Made by a program: the position numbers and the translations under genes. Below the pieces are notes generated by a model. It was not told the DNA's origin. It saw nothing but the letters and a program-made list of their open reading frames with translations, and did no database searches. Positions 49,911 to 60,893 of a stretch of DNA of 64,000 nucleotides are shown in pieces (positions within the stretch are counted from its first letter, which is position 1; each line of letters opens with the position of its first letter). This DNA is from Panicum virgatum (taxonomy: Eukaryota; Streptophyta; Magnoliopsida; Poales; Poaceae): NCBI RefSeq assembly GCF_016808335.1, contig NC_053147.1, positions 21,500,913 through 21,564,912 of the forward strand, in the 5' to 3' direction.

Positions 49911-52900
49911 GGTAGAGTTTTAAAGTAATTAAAATTTATTTTAGGGCAAACTTGTTTGTGCATTCATGCTGGTGCATAAATTTTTATTGGTTGAGTGGAT
50001 AGGGTTTGAATTCAATTAGACTTGAGTTAGTTTGAGAAAAAGAAAAGGAAATAGGAAAAGGAGAAGGAAAGCCAACCCAAAACCCAGCCCAACCCGCGAT
50101 TCAGCTCAGCTCGGCCCGCGGCCTTTCCCTCCCGCACCGGCCCACTCCCTCTTCCCCCGCGGACGGCCCAAACCAACCGGACCTAAACCCAGCAACCCAG
50201 CTAGCCCAACCCGCGAGCTGGCCCAACCCCTCTCCCACCCTCACCCCACGCAGCCCACGACCAGCACGCGCGCCCTCTGCGCTCAGCGCCAGCTTGCGCG
50301 CACGTCCCGCTCACTCCCTCTCCCCGCGTGGCCCGTGGCCTAGCTTCCCTCCCCGCGCTCGGCGCAAGCGCCCCGCTCCCGCTCAGCCCTGGCCCACCTG
50401 CCAGCGCCCCCGCCTTCGCTGACAGGGATGGCCTGCTTGCCAGGTCCATCTCACTCGCGCCTTGCACGGGCAACGGGACCCCGTGATCCCCGACCATGAT
50501 CTCGCCGGCCTTCCTTATCGGGCGCGCACGCCGAGATCCCCGGCGCCCCCTTTAAACACCCCCCCTGCGACCCCTCTTTCCCCTATCCTCGCCCCCGCAG
50601 CCGCCGCCGTAGCCCTAGCGCTGCTCGCCTTGCTCCGCTGCGCAACACCCCCTGCGCCGCCGTGCCCTCGCCGCTCTGCTGCACCTCCGCCACCAAGAAA
50701 CCCCGCTGGAGCTCCGTCCCGTGCCCAAGACCGACCCCGAGCTCGCTTGCCCCGGTCCGAACCACGTCTCCGTCGGAATTCGACCCGAGACCCGCCGCCG
50801 GTGAGTTGCTCCACCAGTGCAATTTCACGCCGCCGGTGACGTTCAAGCCGCCCTGACCCCCCACAGCACTTCCGCAGGCCCATTTCGAGTCGATCCAAGG
50901 AGTCCAGGAGCTCGGAGATCCACCACCGCATCTCCTCCTCGAGCTTCGCCCGAGAGGTGCCCGAATGCCGCCGCGCAACCTCGTCGCCAGCCTCCCTGCG
51001 ATGACCCTCTGGCCGACCCAGTGCACGGTAAGCACCCCCAAGCCCCCACCATCCTTTTTGCTAGACGTTTTCGCTTGTGGCGCACCCTAGGAGCCCCGGC
51101 ACTGCTCGCCGGCGATGTCCCACCGCGCAGACCCGGCACCACCATGGCGCGCACCGTTCCAAGCCCTGCAGAATCCCACTAACCCCCAGGTGGATTACGC
51201 AATTCGCGTACTCCACCCATGACCAAACCACAGGCCGAACCGAGCCCTGGAGCGCCGGATTGGCAAACTCCGGCGACCCGCTGCCGTGCGCCACCGCGCG
51301 CCAGCGCTTCTGCCGCTGCTCCCGCGCCCAACCTTTCCTGGCCGCGCGATCCAGATCGAATGGCCCAAAACAGATTCAGCCCAAGTCAACTCAGGCAGAT
51401 AACGGTCAGCGCCAGCCCCATTTGCAAAAGAACCCCTGCAGTTTCCAGTAATGAACCCGCAGTCCGTCCAGTTCAAAAGTATTTACAGTTTTGCCCTTTT
51501 CTTTACGTTTTAGACCCTGAGCTTCCGTAAAATCATGCCCGCCGTCCCTGGACATGAGGTTTTGCAGTCTAAACCCTATGTCTATCCTTTAATTATGTAT
51601 AGGTTCCTGGTTTTTGCAGAAAACCCCTAGAATCTTAGTTTTTCTTGCAGAAAAGCTCCTAGATCTTGTTTTAGCCCTAGTTTTCGCGTTCTAACTCCGT
51701 TTTAGGTGTTCTTTATGTCCACGCGATCGTTGTAATGCGTAGAATAGTTTTAGCTTAGTTTTGTTTACTGTTTTTATGTATTGTTGTACTGTTTCTTAGT
51801 GTTTGCTCTTGTTTGCTTGTATGTTTATGTTGTTGCCTTGTCTTTGGCCATGTGTTCGTGAGTAGACGTTGAGCTACCGGAGGAGCACCAGTACCCGGAG
51901 CAGCCACCATCTTCTGAGCAGTTTGAGCAGCAGGAACAGTTTGAGGAAGGCAAGTATAACATGAACACCACCTATCACTTTTAAATACAATTTCATACTG
52001 CATTTTAATACCGTATGCCTATAAGGACTTTCCTAGCCACTTTATATCCTTTATATATATCCCTTGGGTTGCACTTTGGTTAGTTGCGCTAGGTGCCGCG
52101 CTATAACACACTTGGTCCTTTTTAATTAATTTGATTAATGGTATTTGCAACTTAATTCTGAGAGTGGCCCTCTGTGTTCTGTGCTTGAGTGGCTCACGTC
52201 TCGTTAAAATTGGTTTTTCTAGAAACATGGTTTAGGGGGCCAGCATGGTGCTTAGTGCTTGGTTGGCCACTCTCCCTAAGGACCGGTTCATAGATCGACA
52301 ACCTGGGGCAACAGTGCTACTACAAGACTGGAATGGGCCGGTCTTGGCTTACTAGTTAGGTCTTTTTGGTTTGGAGTAACTTACCTGCGGGGCAAGGGTG
52401 GTAAGCTTCTATGGCCCTCGTACTGAGTGGCCTCGTCTATGCTTTGTGTCTTGACGCCCACTAGACCTGCTCCATAGTCGCCGATCCAATCCTCGCGGTT
52501 ACTCCTTACCAACGAGATTCTTTGTAACGGCCTCGTAGTGAGTTTGCTAGTCATCTCACCTACGGAAGTGTGATGAACAACTAGTGTAGCTCACGACTTG
52601 TGGGTAAAGATGTGCAAACTCTGCAGAGTGTAAGACTGGTATACTAGCCGTGCTCACGGTTATGAGCGGCCTAGATCCTCCTTTTGATTAGGGGGGTTCC
52701 CCGGGTGGTTTGGTTTGATTCTCAGTAATTCATAATTAATTCTGATTAATTACTATGTAATTGGGTTTATGGTAATTCATCAACTTGTAGTAATTAGCTT
52801 TAATAAAATTTTGGCAAGATTAAAAGCTAATGCAGTTGAGTCAGCCAACCTTAGAGCCTCATAGTTTGTGTTATACTTGTTGAGTACAAGTTGTGTACTC

Positions 52901-53270
52901 ACTTTTGCCTACTCTACTCTTTTCCTCTTGTTCTCTTTGGGGACACCCTACTGCTGCTCAGTTCCCAGCAACGCGGAGGAGTTCACCCGGAGCTACCAGG
53001 AGTACGAGGACTTCTAGGCGTTCGTCTGCCAGTCGACGTCCCTGTGGCGCCCAGCTTCAGAGAGAGTTTCGTACTTGTTCTACGCTTCCGCATATTTGTA
53101 TCATACATTTTGTCATTAATGTAATAAATAACATTCATACTCGTTTTATTATATCTCTTTACGTGATATGTGCTGTGATATACTGTTCATTCTGTTGTAT
53201 ATATGTGTGACTTGATCCTGGCACGTATATGATTGCTCGGTTTATGTCCTTTTGTAAACCAGGTGTAACA
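49911..53270 (+). repeat. Right part of solo LTR
   Basis: Continuation of the solo LTR after the LINE. A GC-rich block (50050-51400) with long accidental frames on both strands is followed by a T-rich leader-like part (51500-51850) and the acidic coding-like patches. No independent gene was recognised. Confidence 0.7.
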
Positions 53271-53289
53271 TAGGTACTATCCCACAAGA

Positions 53290-53787
53290 AACGACGTTTG
53301 GGATGGCATGGTGGCAGCGGTGCAAGAGGATCCAGGGGTCCCCATGATCAGCTGCTCGATCTACATCAAACACTTCGAGCGATGCCTATGCGATCTCGGG
53401 GCAAGCGTGAATATAATGCCCAAGGTAATATATGAAGCACTTGAATATCCTAATCTTTCCCCAACAACTATGCTTGTACAGCTTGCAGATTCAACCATTC
53501 GGTATCCTGAAGGGATAGCCGAACATGTTTTCGTACGAGTACGAGACTCCTTCGTCCTTGCTGACTTTGTGGTAATGGATATGGAGGGAAACCTCGGAGT
53601 CGACCTCGTACTTGGGCGACCTTTTCTAAGGTCTGCCAAGGCAAGGATCGATGTCGGAAAGGGAGAAATCTGTTTCCGTGTCGGAAGGGAGGATATGTTT
53701 TTCAGGTTCAAGAAGAAGGAAGAGCAGCGCTTCATGACCCAACAAGACAGTGAAGGGCAACCACTCTGGGGTGTACCAGAACCCTAG
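53290..53787 (+). pseudogene. Element B aspartic protease
   Basis: Continuation of B's gag-pr frame after the solo LTR. Retropepsin-like domain: CSIYIKHFERCLCDLGASVN with the active site in DLGAS, then VQLADSTIRYPEG, and the flap/core end LGRPFLRSAKARID. The frame stops at 53787 but a basic tail continues after the stop (KRKKKEKK). It matches the element A protease at 59384-59755 block by block. It cleaves the gag precursor in active elements. No RT follows. Confidence 0.88.
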
Positions 53788-54602
53788 CCAGAACAACGAC
53801 CCTCCGCACCTAAAAGAAAGAAGAAGGAAAAGAAGGTGTGACGGAAGGTCGAGAGTTTGGCGTCGTCCAAATCTCCAGGACGAGCCGACGAATGGTAAGA
53901 ACGATGGAGAAAAGTCGTGCACGTCGGACTTTAAACGACGCGCCCTTGCCAAAGGTAAATTGGTATTTATCTCATATTTGTTTCATCCGCTTTTCAACAT
54001 TTTTTTGAACCTTATTTGTTTTTCTCCACTGCATGTTTGAAATTTTCAAAATTGTTTTCTGCATGCTGGAATTTTTTCTAGCATTTTTCCCTTTTTACAA
54101 AAAGACCTAAAATATTTTCTGAGTTTTAAAATCTTTTGGGAAAAATAATTTGGACATCTTTTCGAGCAAACTTTTGGCCGTGCACCATATTTCCAAAGTT
54201 CATAGCCATTGAGGAAGCATCTGGCCAAAGGGGGGCACCAGGGGGCCCACCCAGGACCAACGGCTCCTGGGCCCCACCTTCTCCAACGGCTGCCTGACCG
54301 TTGTGCCTGGCTCTTCCTCGGGTGCACTCGCCCAAATTCCTTTAAATAGAGGCCGAGAGAGGGGTGATGAGCTCTCATGCTCACTCTCTCCACTCTCACT
54401 CCCTCTCACACATTCTTGCTCGAGTTTCCTTTGGATTTTGACTCAAGTTTGATTGCAAGAACACACACTCTCTCATTTCTTTGCTACAAGATTGATCACA
54501 TATTTGGAGGAACAACTTTTGGGTAAGAGTTTCATTTTCATTTCACTAACGTAACCCGAATCGAGTTGTTCTCGTTCGTTCTTGTTTGTTCTTATTGCAA
54601 GC
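53788..54602 (+). other. Element B spacer between protease and ORF2
   Basis: Non-coding stretch with a promoter-like TTTAAATAGAGG (54341-54352), then a CT-rich leader (CTCACTCTCTCCACTCTCAC) and a T-rich, intron-like tract ending at the ORF2 start codon. The layout parallels 60044-60893 in element A. Confidence 0.6.
54341..54350 (+). promoter_or_regulatory. Internal TATA-like element before ORF2 (B)
   Basis: TTTAAATAGA preceded by GC-rich sequence and followed ~30 nt later by a CT-rich leader, 253 bp upstream of the ORF2 ATG. The counterpart in element A is TCTATAAAAG at 60511. Confidence 0.5.
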
Positions 54603-56122
54603 ATGAGAGGTGCAGGGCGGAAAATTTCCGGAGCTCTCAAGAGGATGATGAGGTTGGGCTCGTCCCGTTCGTAGGGTGAGTCGAGCTCTCATCATTCCCC
54701 TGAACCTGCACCAACACCGACTACAATGGATTATGAGCAAGACGAACAAGAAGAACAGTTCGAGGAGCAAGCTGCAGAACCGCAAGCCGAGAACATGGAG
54801 ATAGATGAAGATGATGCACCATACCTCGACTTGCAAGATTACCGCGAGCGTCAAGCCTACGCCATGTTCAAGAATCGAAGCTTTGGTCATACCAGAGCCT
54901 TTGATCCGGACCTTCTCGAAAAAACAGGTATGGACGTTGACTTCGCTCGTGTTTGGCATGCGGTTGGATGGGATGGTTTTGTGCCTATTGAGGAGAATGG
55001 TTCTAGTGTCCTCACCATCCAGTTTCTTTGCACTCTTCGGGAGGTGGACGATGGTGTTTCTTTCTGACTTTTTGGAGTTGAACGCTATTTTAATTGGAGA
55101 GATTTCAATCACCTCCTTGGTTTTAGCGCTTGCTTGCCAGTTTCCCTTGCAAAAGCTTGCTGCGGTTTTGATCGACATGAGTTTTGGGGTTTGATTTCGC
55201 TCAAGTTGTTCATGGCAAGTTTGCACCTCGGTGCAATGACATTCAAAATCCGACTCTTTGTTTGATGCACAAGTGGGTGGCTATCACTCTCTTTCCAAGA
55301 GATGATCCATGACCAGTGCGCAACGATGAGTTGATGATATTATACGCCATGGTCAACAAGATCCGAATCTCCCCCGCACAAGCAAGGGTTAAGCAATGGC
55401 TCACAAATTTTTGGATGACGGGTCCTATTGAATGCACTTCTTTGGTTACCCGCATCGCATCAAATATGGGAATCTTAGACGGGAACCCCGTTCCTTTCAT
55501 TGAGGAGCCCCATGTTATGATCGATGAGGCGTAATTGGTTCAAGGCCACACGCTCAAGAAAGGTCCGGATGACTCCTTGATTTTCTTTTCACTTGGTTAT
55601 GCAAATGAAATCCCGCTGCCAAATGCAGGGTATCATTTGTATAACTGCCGTTCGCTAACCATCCCTCTTGTTCCATAAGAGGAGAGCCGCCAGCATAGTG
55701 TTTCTGGTCTTCCTGGTAGGGTTACAAGAAGCAGGGCCAGAAGGGAGGAGTTCATGCAGCAGCAACCTCAGCCTCAACCACAGCAATATGAGGCTGGAGG
55801 TTTGTCAGGGCAGAGTGCCAGCCCCACTGAGTGGGCACGGCAGGCCTCAGGACACTGGTCCACCAGTTTCAGCTCCAGCGGACTCCCGCAACGTACAACT
55901 TCGTCCAGAGGTTTCGCCACTCTGACTCGGCAGATGGGCGAGTTGAACATGCGCACCACCAACATCGACGAGTCGCTGGGCCAGCACATTGAGTCAACAC
56001 AGAACTGGCAGTGATATACTGGCGAGAGGATCCGTAACCTGGAGCAGCAACGGCAGCAGTCCCAGGAGGAGTGGAGGGCCTACTACCATTGGGCTGGGTT
56101 TAATCCCAACCAGCAGCAGTGA
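54603..56122 (+). pseudogene. Element B ORF2, unknown function
   Basis: ORF occupying the place of pol. It starts MRGAGRKISGALKRMMR (basic), then an acidic stretch (EQDEQEEQFEEQ), a conserved block (RERQAYAMFKNRSFGHTRAF, GWDGFVPI, LTIQFLCTL), VERYFNWRDFNHLLGF, then NDELMILYAMVNKI and CTSLVTRIASNMGIL, and a Gln-rich/helical C-terminus ending near NPNQQQ. Total about 500 codons. It is disrupted by a TAG at codon 24, a TGA at 55065, frameshifts near 55070 and beyond, and a stop near 56011. I do not recognise a catalytic motif. Similar accessory frames are annotated as plant transposon-type proteins in grasses; that link is unverified. Confidence 0.75.
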
Positions 56123-56130
56123 GCCTGAAG

Positions 56131-56144
56131 CTAGCTTGGGGGAG
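56131..56144 (+). promoter_or_regulatory. PPT-like motif after ORF2 (B)
   Basis: CTAGCTTGGGGGAGGACC begins 9 nt after the ORF2 stop. It nearly repeats the true polypurine tract GCTAGCTTGGGGGAGT at the 3' LTR (57621-57636), 1.5 kb downstream. Element A has the same arrangement. Confidence 0.6.
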
Positions 56145-56901
56145 GACCCCCATGAGAGGTACCTTATATCAAACTCTATCTTTACTGCTTTCAAAACCTT
56201 GCATGAAACCAAACAAAAATTTACAAAATTCTGAAAATCCATAAAAATTTGCATAATTAAAATCAAATAATAATTGGCAAAACCCATAAAAACCCAAAAA
56301 TATTTACTTGATTTCCAGTATGTGTAGTAAGCATGTGTAGTTTTTCCTTGTTGAGATGATGAATAGTTGCTCTGTTAGTTCCTTTCTTATGCCTAGTTAC
56401 AACCTTGTGCTCTGCCTAAGTTTTGAGTTTGGTGGCTAAATTGTTCAAACCTTAAGCTTGAAACTTGTGGGTAGCGAAAAGCAGAATTCGAATCTAAGTT
56501 GTTGTGGGTTATGATATGGCTGAAAAGAGTTGCTATGATCTTCTCCTACGTGATGCTTGATATCCAGAGTATTTCCTTTCAACAATACAAAAATAAAATA
56601 AAGTTCCTTGGTGATATGCAATTCCTATCCAGAGCCATATGAGTTACAAGTTTGAAAAGCCTTTTCTACATATGCAACTTGTCTTCTCATTGAGTTTTGT
56701 CAAATTGTTGTGACCCTTTGAGAGAATCACTTCATACGCCCATTATCAAGATCACGTACACGTCCACTCACATGCTATACTTCTACAACTGAAAGATAGC
56801 AAGTACATCCCCTATCCATCCACAAATAAAACTCCAAGATGTGCCATGTTTATCTCTCTCCAAAGTTATCATCATAATGTATGGGCTATACAAAAAGAAA
56901 T

Positions 56902-57020
56902 AAAAGATGCTTACCCAAAGAAGGTATGCCATATGCCCACAAGGCATGTCAAAAAAAGAGAAAAGATGCATACCCAAAGAAGGTATGCCACACACCCACA
57001 AGGTGTGTCAAAAAGAGAGA
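56902..57020. repeat. 59-bp tandem duplication in B 3' region
   Basis: Two units (56902-56960 and 56961-57019), both containing AAAAGATGC.TACCCAAAG, AAGGTATGCCA and CCCACAAGG.. The region 56123-57620 is otherwise an A-rich, non-coding 3' region. Confidence 0.85.
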
Positions 57021-57620
57021 GAGAGAGAAAAAGGAAAATATAGCCCATACCAAAAACATTACAAGGGAAAGAGAATTCATATAAAGGAGTTCTCATCCAT
57101 CATCCACCAAAAATATCCACACACTTGCACATCTTGATCAAGGCTTATACTTGTTTCTCCGTTGGATCCGGTCTTTGACTTAGCGAAATATGAGAAGCAA
57201 GTTTGCCATTATATCCTCCATACCTACAGATCCACCAAAAAGAAGCCATTAGAAGTAGGATGGGAAAAGAAAGGCGCATAAAAAGGCCTTGGTGAGGAAT
57301 GAAACACATTGAGCGATCTGAGAGATCACCCGAGGAACTACAATATTTCTTTTCAAAAACTTTACAAAACCTCCAGATTGACTGTTGAACAAAGGAGTGG
57401 TAAGTGGTACTCTACAAGCCGTTCTGACCCTCAACCGCCAAAGATGAGGATGATGCTATAAGCCCCACATGAGTAAGGTAAAAGGTGCGAACAAGGCCAA
57501 CTTATTCAGAATAAAGGTAAGAACACTCGGTTGTGCCTTGGGCATAAGTCAGGAATGCGACATTGTAGCAACTCCTGATCAACAACCTAAGTCTAAAACT
57601 TTGCTCGGGACGAGCAAAGG

Positions 57621-57636
57621 GCTAGCTTGGGGGAGT
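57621..57636 (+). promoter_or_regulatory. Element B polypurine tract
   Basis: GCTAGCTTGGGGGAGT immediately before the 3' LTR start TGTTGACGG. It primes plus-strand synthesis in active elements. Confidence 0.85.
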
Positions 57637-59279
57637 TGTTGACGGTGCTTAAGTGCCATTTTCACCCATCAACTATACTCAATAATAAAGGAAAACCACA
57701 TGCCTTACTCACATATTTGTATCACTAACCTCGCTCCACATTTGTTTTTGAGTTTTGTACATTTCAGATGAACATGAGCGGAATAAGATGGAAACACGCA
57801 GCAGACGCCACACAACTACGTAGAATATCGCATCCGGCGTCACACCCTTACAAAAAGGGCCCACATGACAGAGGAAACGGGGCCTCCACTCAAGATGCAT
57901 AAGAGGATAAGGATAAGATCCAACGAATCAACCACTCAGCAAAGGATCAGGCCAAGGGGCGGCCAGGTGGGGTCGGCCGACCCCCTCGGCCGAACCTGGC
58001 CTAGTTGCCGTCCAGGTGCACTTCGAGGAGGAGTAGCTGCCAAGGCACCTGATCACCTTCCATATGTGCGTTGGCGGGAAACTGACCTCTAGATCTATAA
58101 ATAGGGCCTCTCTCCACCACCCTCAACACACACACACACACACACACACACTTCATTCCATTCTCTCCAAGAAGGCTCTCCTCCCTCTTGCTCTCTTAGC
58201 TAGGTAGTAGAGCTAGGCTAGTTCTCTTTAGCGAGCAAGTCGTCCTCGGGGTCGTTGAGCAATCCTCGGCTCCTGGTATGGCTTTGTATCTGACTTGTCA
58301 GACTTCTATTCATAATATAGAGTTCTGCCATGGTTGCTTTACTATCTTGAAAGTTTATCAATCCATGCTTACATCATTCATAAGTTATGCTACAGTCTTG
58401 GTTAGGCCAGATGATCCAGGTACGGATAGAGGTTCGTTGTGCTTTCGGGCTTGCTCTAGTGTTTTACTCGTCCATCCGAAGGGTGGGAGAGCTAGGGGCA
58501 CTAGAGTAGTGACTTCATACACGAGGGTGGTGCTCGGGTATGCGAGATCCTTCAGATATGACTGTGCTCCATGGTGTGACTGGGGTAGATGGCAGGTAGT
58601 GACAGCCCTATCCGTCCGGCGTAACAGCAGTGTTACTTTTAGCATACTCCCCGACGTTCGGGTTCGGTGTAGGAGTTCATGCAAAGAGGTAACGGGACTG
58701 GATGTACTCCGGTGCGGGACCTTCTCCCCACTATCCCATTTTCCTAGCACCTGCAGTCCTAACCATGATCTAACATGACCCCAGCTTTGGATAGAAGCAC
58801 TAGGACACCTAACCTAGCCTAAGCTCCAGCTGACTTGACGTAGGATATAGTAGTTCTTTATTTTATAGTTTCTCTCCTTTGTTCCTTCCTCTTGGAGTGT
58901 GGATGTGTGCTGTGTCACATTACCCTTGCTTATTCTTTATCTGTGCTTACCCCTATTAGAGTATTGCCTATTGCTTGAGGCACAGTGTTATGGTTAATGT
59001 TGAGTACAATACCTTTGCCGCTGCCGTCCTTTGGGATACAAATAAATGACGATACCCTTACTCTTCGGGTGAAATGCTACAACGGTATATCCGTGCGCTT
59101 GCGGATCCATCTGTAATCGTATTGATTATACCACGAGAGTGGCACCCCTTGGGTGCAGCTGCTAGGATGGGTTCGGCACCCTCATTTCTAGTGATTGCAC
59201 TAAGGACTGCCAACAGGCATTTCTGGCGCTGTTGCTAAGGATTAACCATTGTTAGTGATTGCGCTAAGAAATGTCAACA
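57637..59279 (+). repeat. Element B 3' LTR
   Basis: 1643 bp, TGTTGACGG...GTCAACA. It is very similar to the 5' LTR apart from the shorter AC tract and the absent duplication. TATA box at 58096. It ends at 59279, where element A resumes. Confidence 0.93.
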
Positions 59280-60043
59280 GCACAGCTATACTCCATCCTC
59301 TGTTGGAGAAGAAGAAGGATCCATGATGTCCCCCAATCGCGTGTTCAATCAGGAGCCAACACTTTTCGCACGCTCTTTGTGATTTGGGAGCAAGCGTCAG
59401 CGTCATGCCTAAAGTAGTTTATGATAAACTAAATTATCACGCGCTTGCCCCTACTGCCATGTGCTTGCAGCTAGCGGATCAATCAATCCGCTACCCCATG
59501 GGAATTGCTGAGAATGTTTTGGTAAAAATCTGGAACTTCTTCATTCCCGTTGATTTCGTCGTCCTCGCCGTAGAAGTCGATGCCAAGACCCCTCTCATCT
59601 TGGGGAGGCCGTTCTTGAGTACCACAAATGCACACATTGATGTGGGGGCTGGAGAAATCCAACTCAACATCAATGGGCAGACGGAGAAGTTTGCCTTCAG
59701 GCCGAAGATCGAACAATGTTCCCAGGTCAGAACATTCAACCGGAGGAAACTCTAGAAAGAGCAGGAGAAGACATCAACCCCCACAATCGATATCCTTACC
59801 GAGCTCATAGAACGACTACGAATCGATAAGGAAGTCTGGGTGCACAACTACAGGAATGCAAGACGAAGAATCCTTCATAAGGAATTTGAGGAATCGGTGG
59901 CGAAAGCGATCAAAACAAAACCCACCACCAAGAAGGAATGGCGGAGGAAAGTGTCTTCGTCAGGAGCTCCATCCGGCGACGACAACAAAACCAAAGGTAT
60001 GGAGAGTCCCGCTCCGGACTTAAAACCTGAGCTCTCACCATGA
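59280..60043 (+). pseudogene. Element A protease and C-terminal gag-pr
   Basis: Resumption of A's polyprotein after element B. The aspartic protease has LCDLGASVSVMPKVVYDKL, LQLADQSIRYPMGIAE and LILGRPFLSTTNAHIDVGAG. A TGA at 59324 interrupts the linker and a TAG at 59753 precedes an in-frame tail (IDILTELIERLR, WVHNYRNARRR, basic) to 60043. No RT domain follows. Confidence 0.88.
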
Positions 60044-60893
60044 GGACCATGGTACGTATCCATTCTTGCATTTGCGTATAGGATAGTTTCATTTCCTTGC
60101 ATCGCTTTTCTTCTCACATCATGGCATGTTTAAAATTTTGAATCAATCTCTTAAATTTTGTTTTGCATAAGTTAATATTGCATAAAAAAATCGGCCAAAG
60201 TTAGGTCGGCTAGCCCCACCTAGGTCGACTGGCCCCACTTCCTCTCTTTTGGTCAAGGAACATCAGGGAATCAAGTGGTCGGAGTGCGTAAGAAGCAAAT
60301 TGAAAGGGGCAACAAAACTCTGGATGGTGCAGGGCCGAGTGGCCGTGATCACGGCCGGCCGCCCTGCCCTCCTTCACAGATGTCGTATCGCCACCCACTA
60401 GAGCACAATGCATGAGGAGTCTACGACCTAGACTGCGACGTGGAGCACCAGAGGCCGCTCGAGGTGCCGCCCGTCCTGCCCCAGGCCAGCCAGCCAGGCC
60501 CCGGCACCCCTCTATAAAAGCCGACCATGCCGTCGTCGTTCGTCGCACCATCAACCCGAGTACATAGTCCACCTTCCCAAACTCAAGTTCTTTCTTTCTC
60601 CCCTCTGAGTTTCTTTGCTTAATGACACTCTTTTGAGTTAATCAAGCCAAGAACTCAAGTGCTAGCTCCACTAAAATCTAGTAGCAGTGCTAGAATTAGT
60701 GCAACCCTAATCAAATAAAATTAGTAGTAACCCTTTCCACTAAAACAAAAACCACAAAAACATTTTCTGTTGAATAAATCAAGGCTCTGAACGAAGAACG
60801 TTTTGTGGTGGATTGCTCCCCACAACAATGACTAACCGCTGACCTCTCCTATATTTCTCGGAATTTTCTTTGCACCAATCATTTGCAGGAGTC
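60044..60893 (+). other. Element A spacer between protease and ORF2
   Basis: Non-coding. It holds a GC-rich proximal region (with paired motifs GGTCGGCTAGCCCCACC and GGTCGACTGGCCCCACT), the TATA-like TCTATAAAAG at 60511 and a leader. Then comes a long A/T-rich tract ending ATTTGCAG/GAGTC just before the ORF2 ATG, looking like a 5'-UTR intron acceptor. Confidence 0.6.
60511..60520 (+). promoter_or_regulatory. Internal TATA box before ORF2 (A)
   Basis: TCTATAAAAG in a GC-rich context (CCCGGCACCCC upstream, CCGACCATGCCG downstream), 374 bp before the ORF2 ATG. It is a good plant TATA match and is positionally equivalent to 54341 in element B. Confidence 0.6.

Larger units (their letters stand above)
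46472..53270 (+). mobile_element. Solo LTR (chromovirus-like) split by a LINE
   Basis: Bounded by TGTAACACCC at the left and GGTGTAACA at the right, with a perfect 5-bp duplication TAGGT (46467-46471 and 53271-53275). Excluding the LINE it is about 3.5 kb with no gag, pol, primer site or second LTR, so it is best explained as a solo LTR from recombination between two LTRs. The long LTR, TGTAACACC start and GAGTACAAGTTGTGTACTCAC segment near the end fit grass Tekay/Del-type chromovirus LTRs as I know them. Two acidic coding-like patches lie at about 51868-51957 (ELPEEHQYPEQPP...) and 52970-53017 (AEEFTRSYQEYEDF). Confidence 0.8.

Noticed and set aside
50032..51530. Overlapping Pro/Arg/Ala-rich frames on both strands
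   Set aside because: GC-rich part of the solo LTR; frames overlap on both strands and show no domain.
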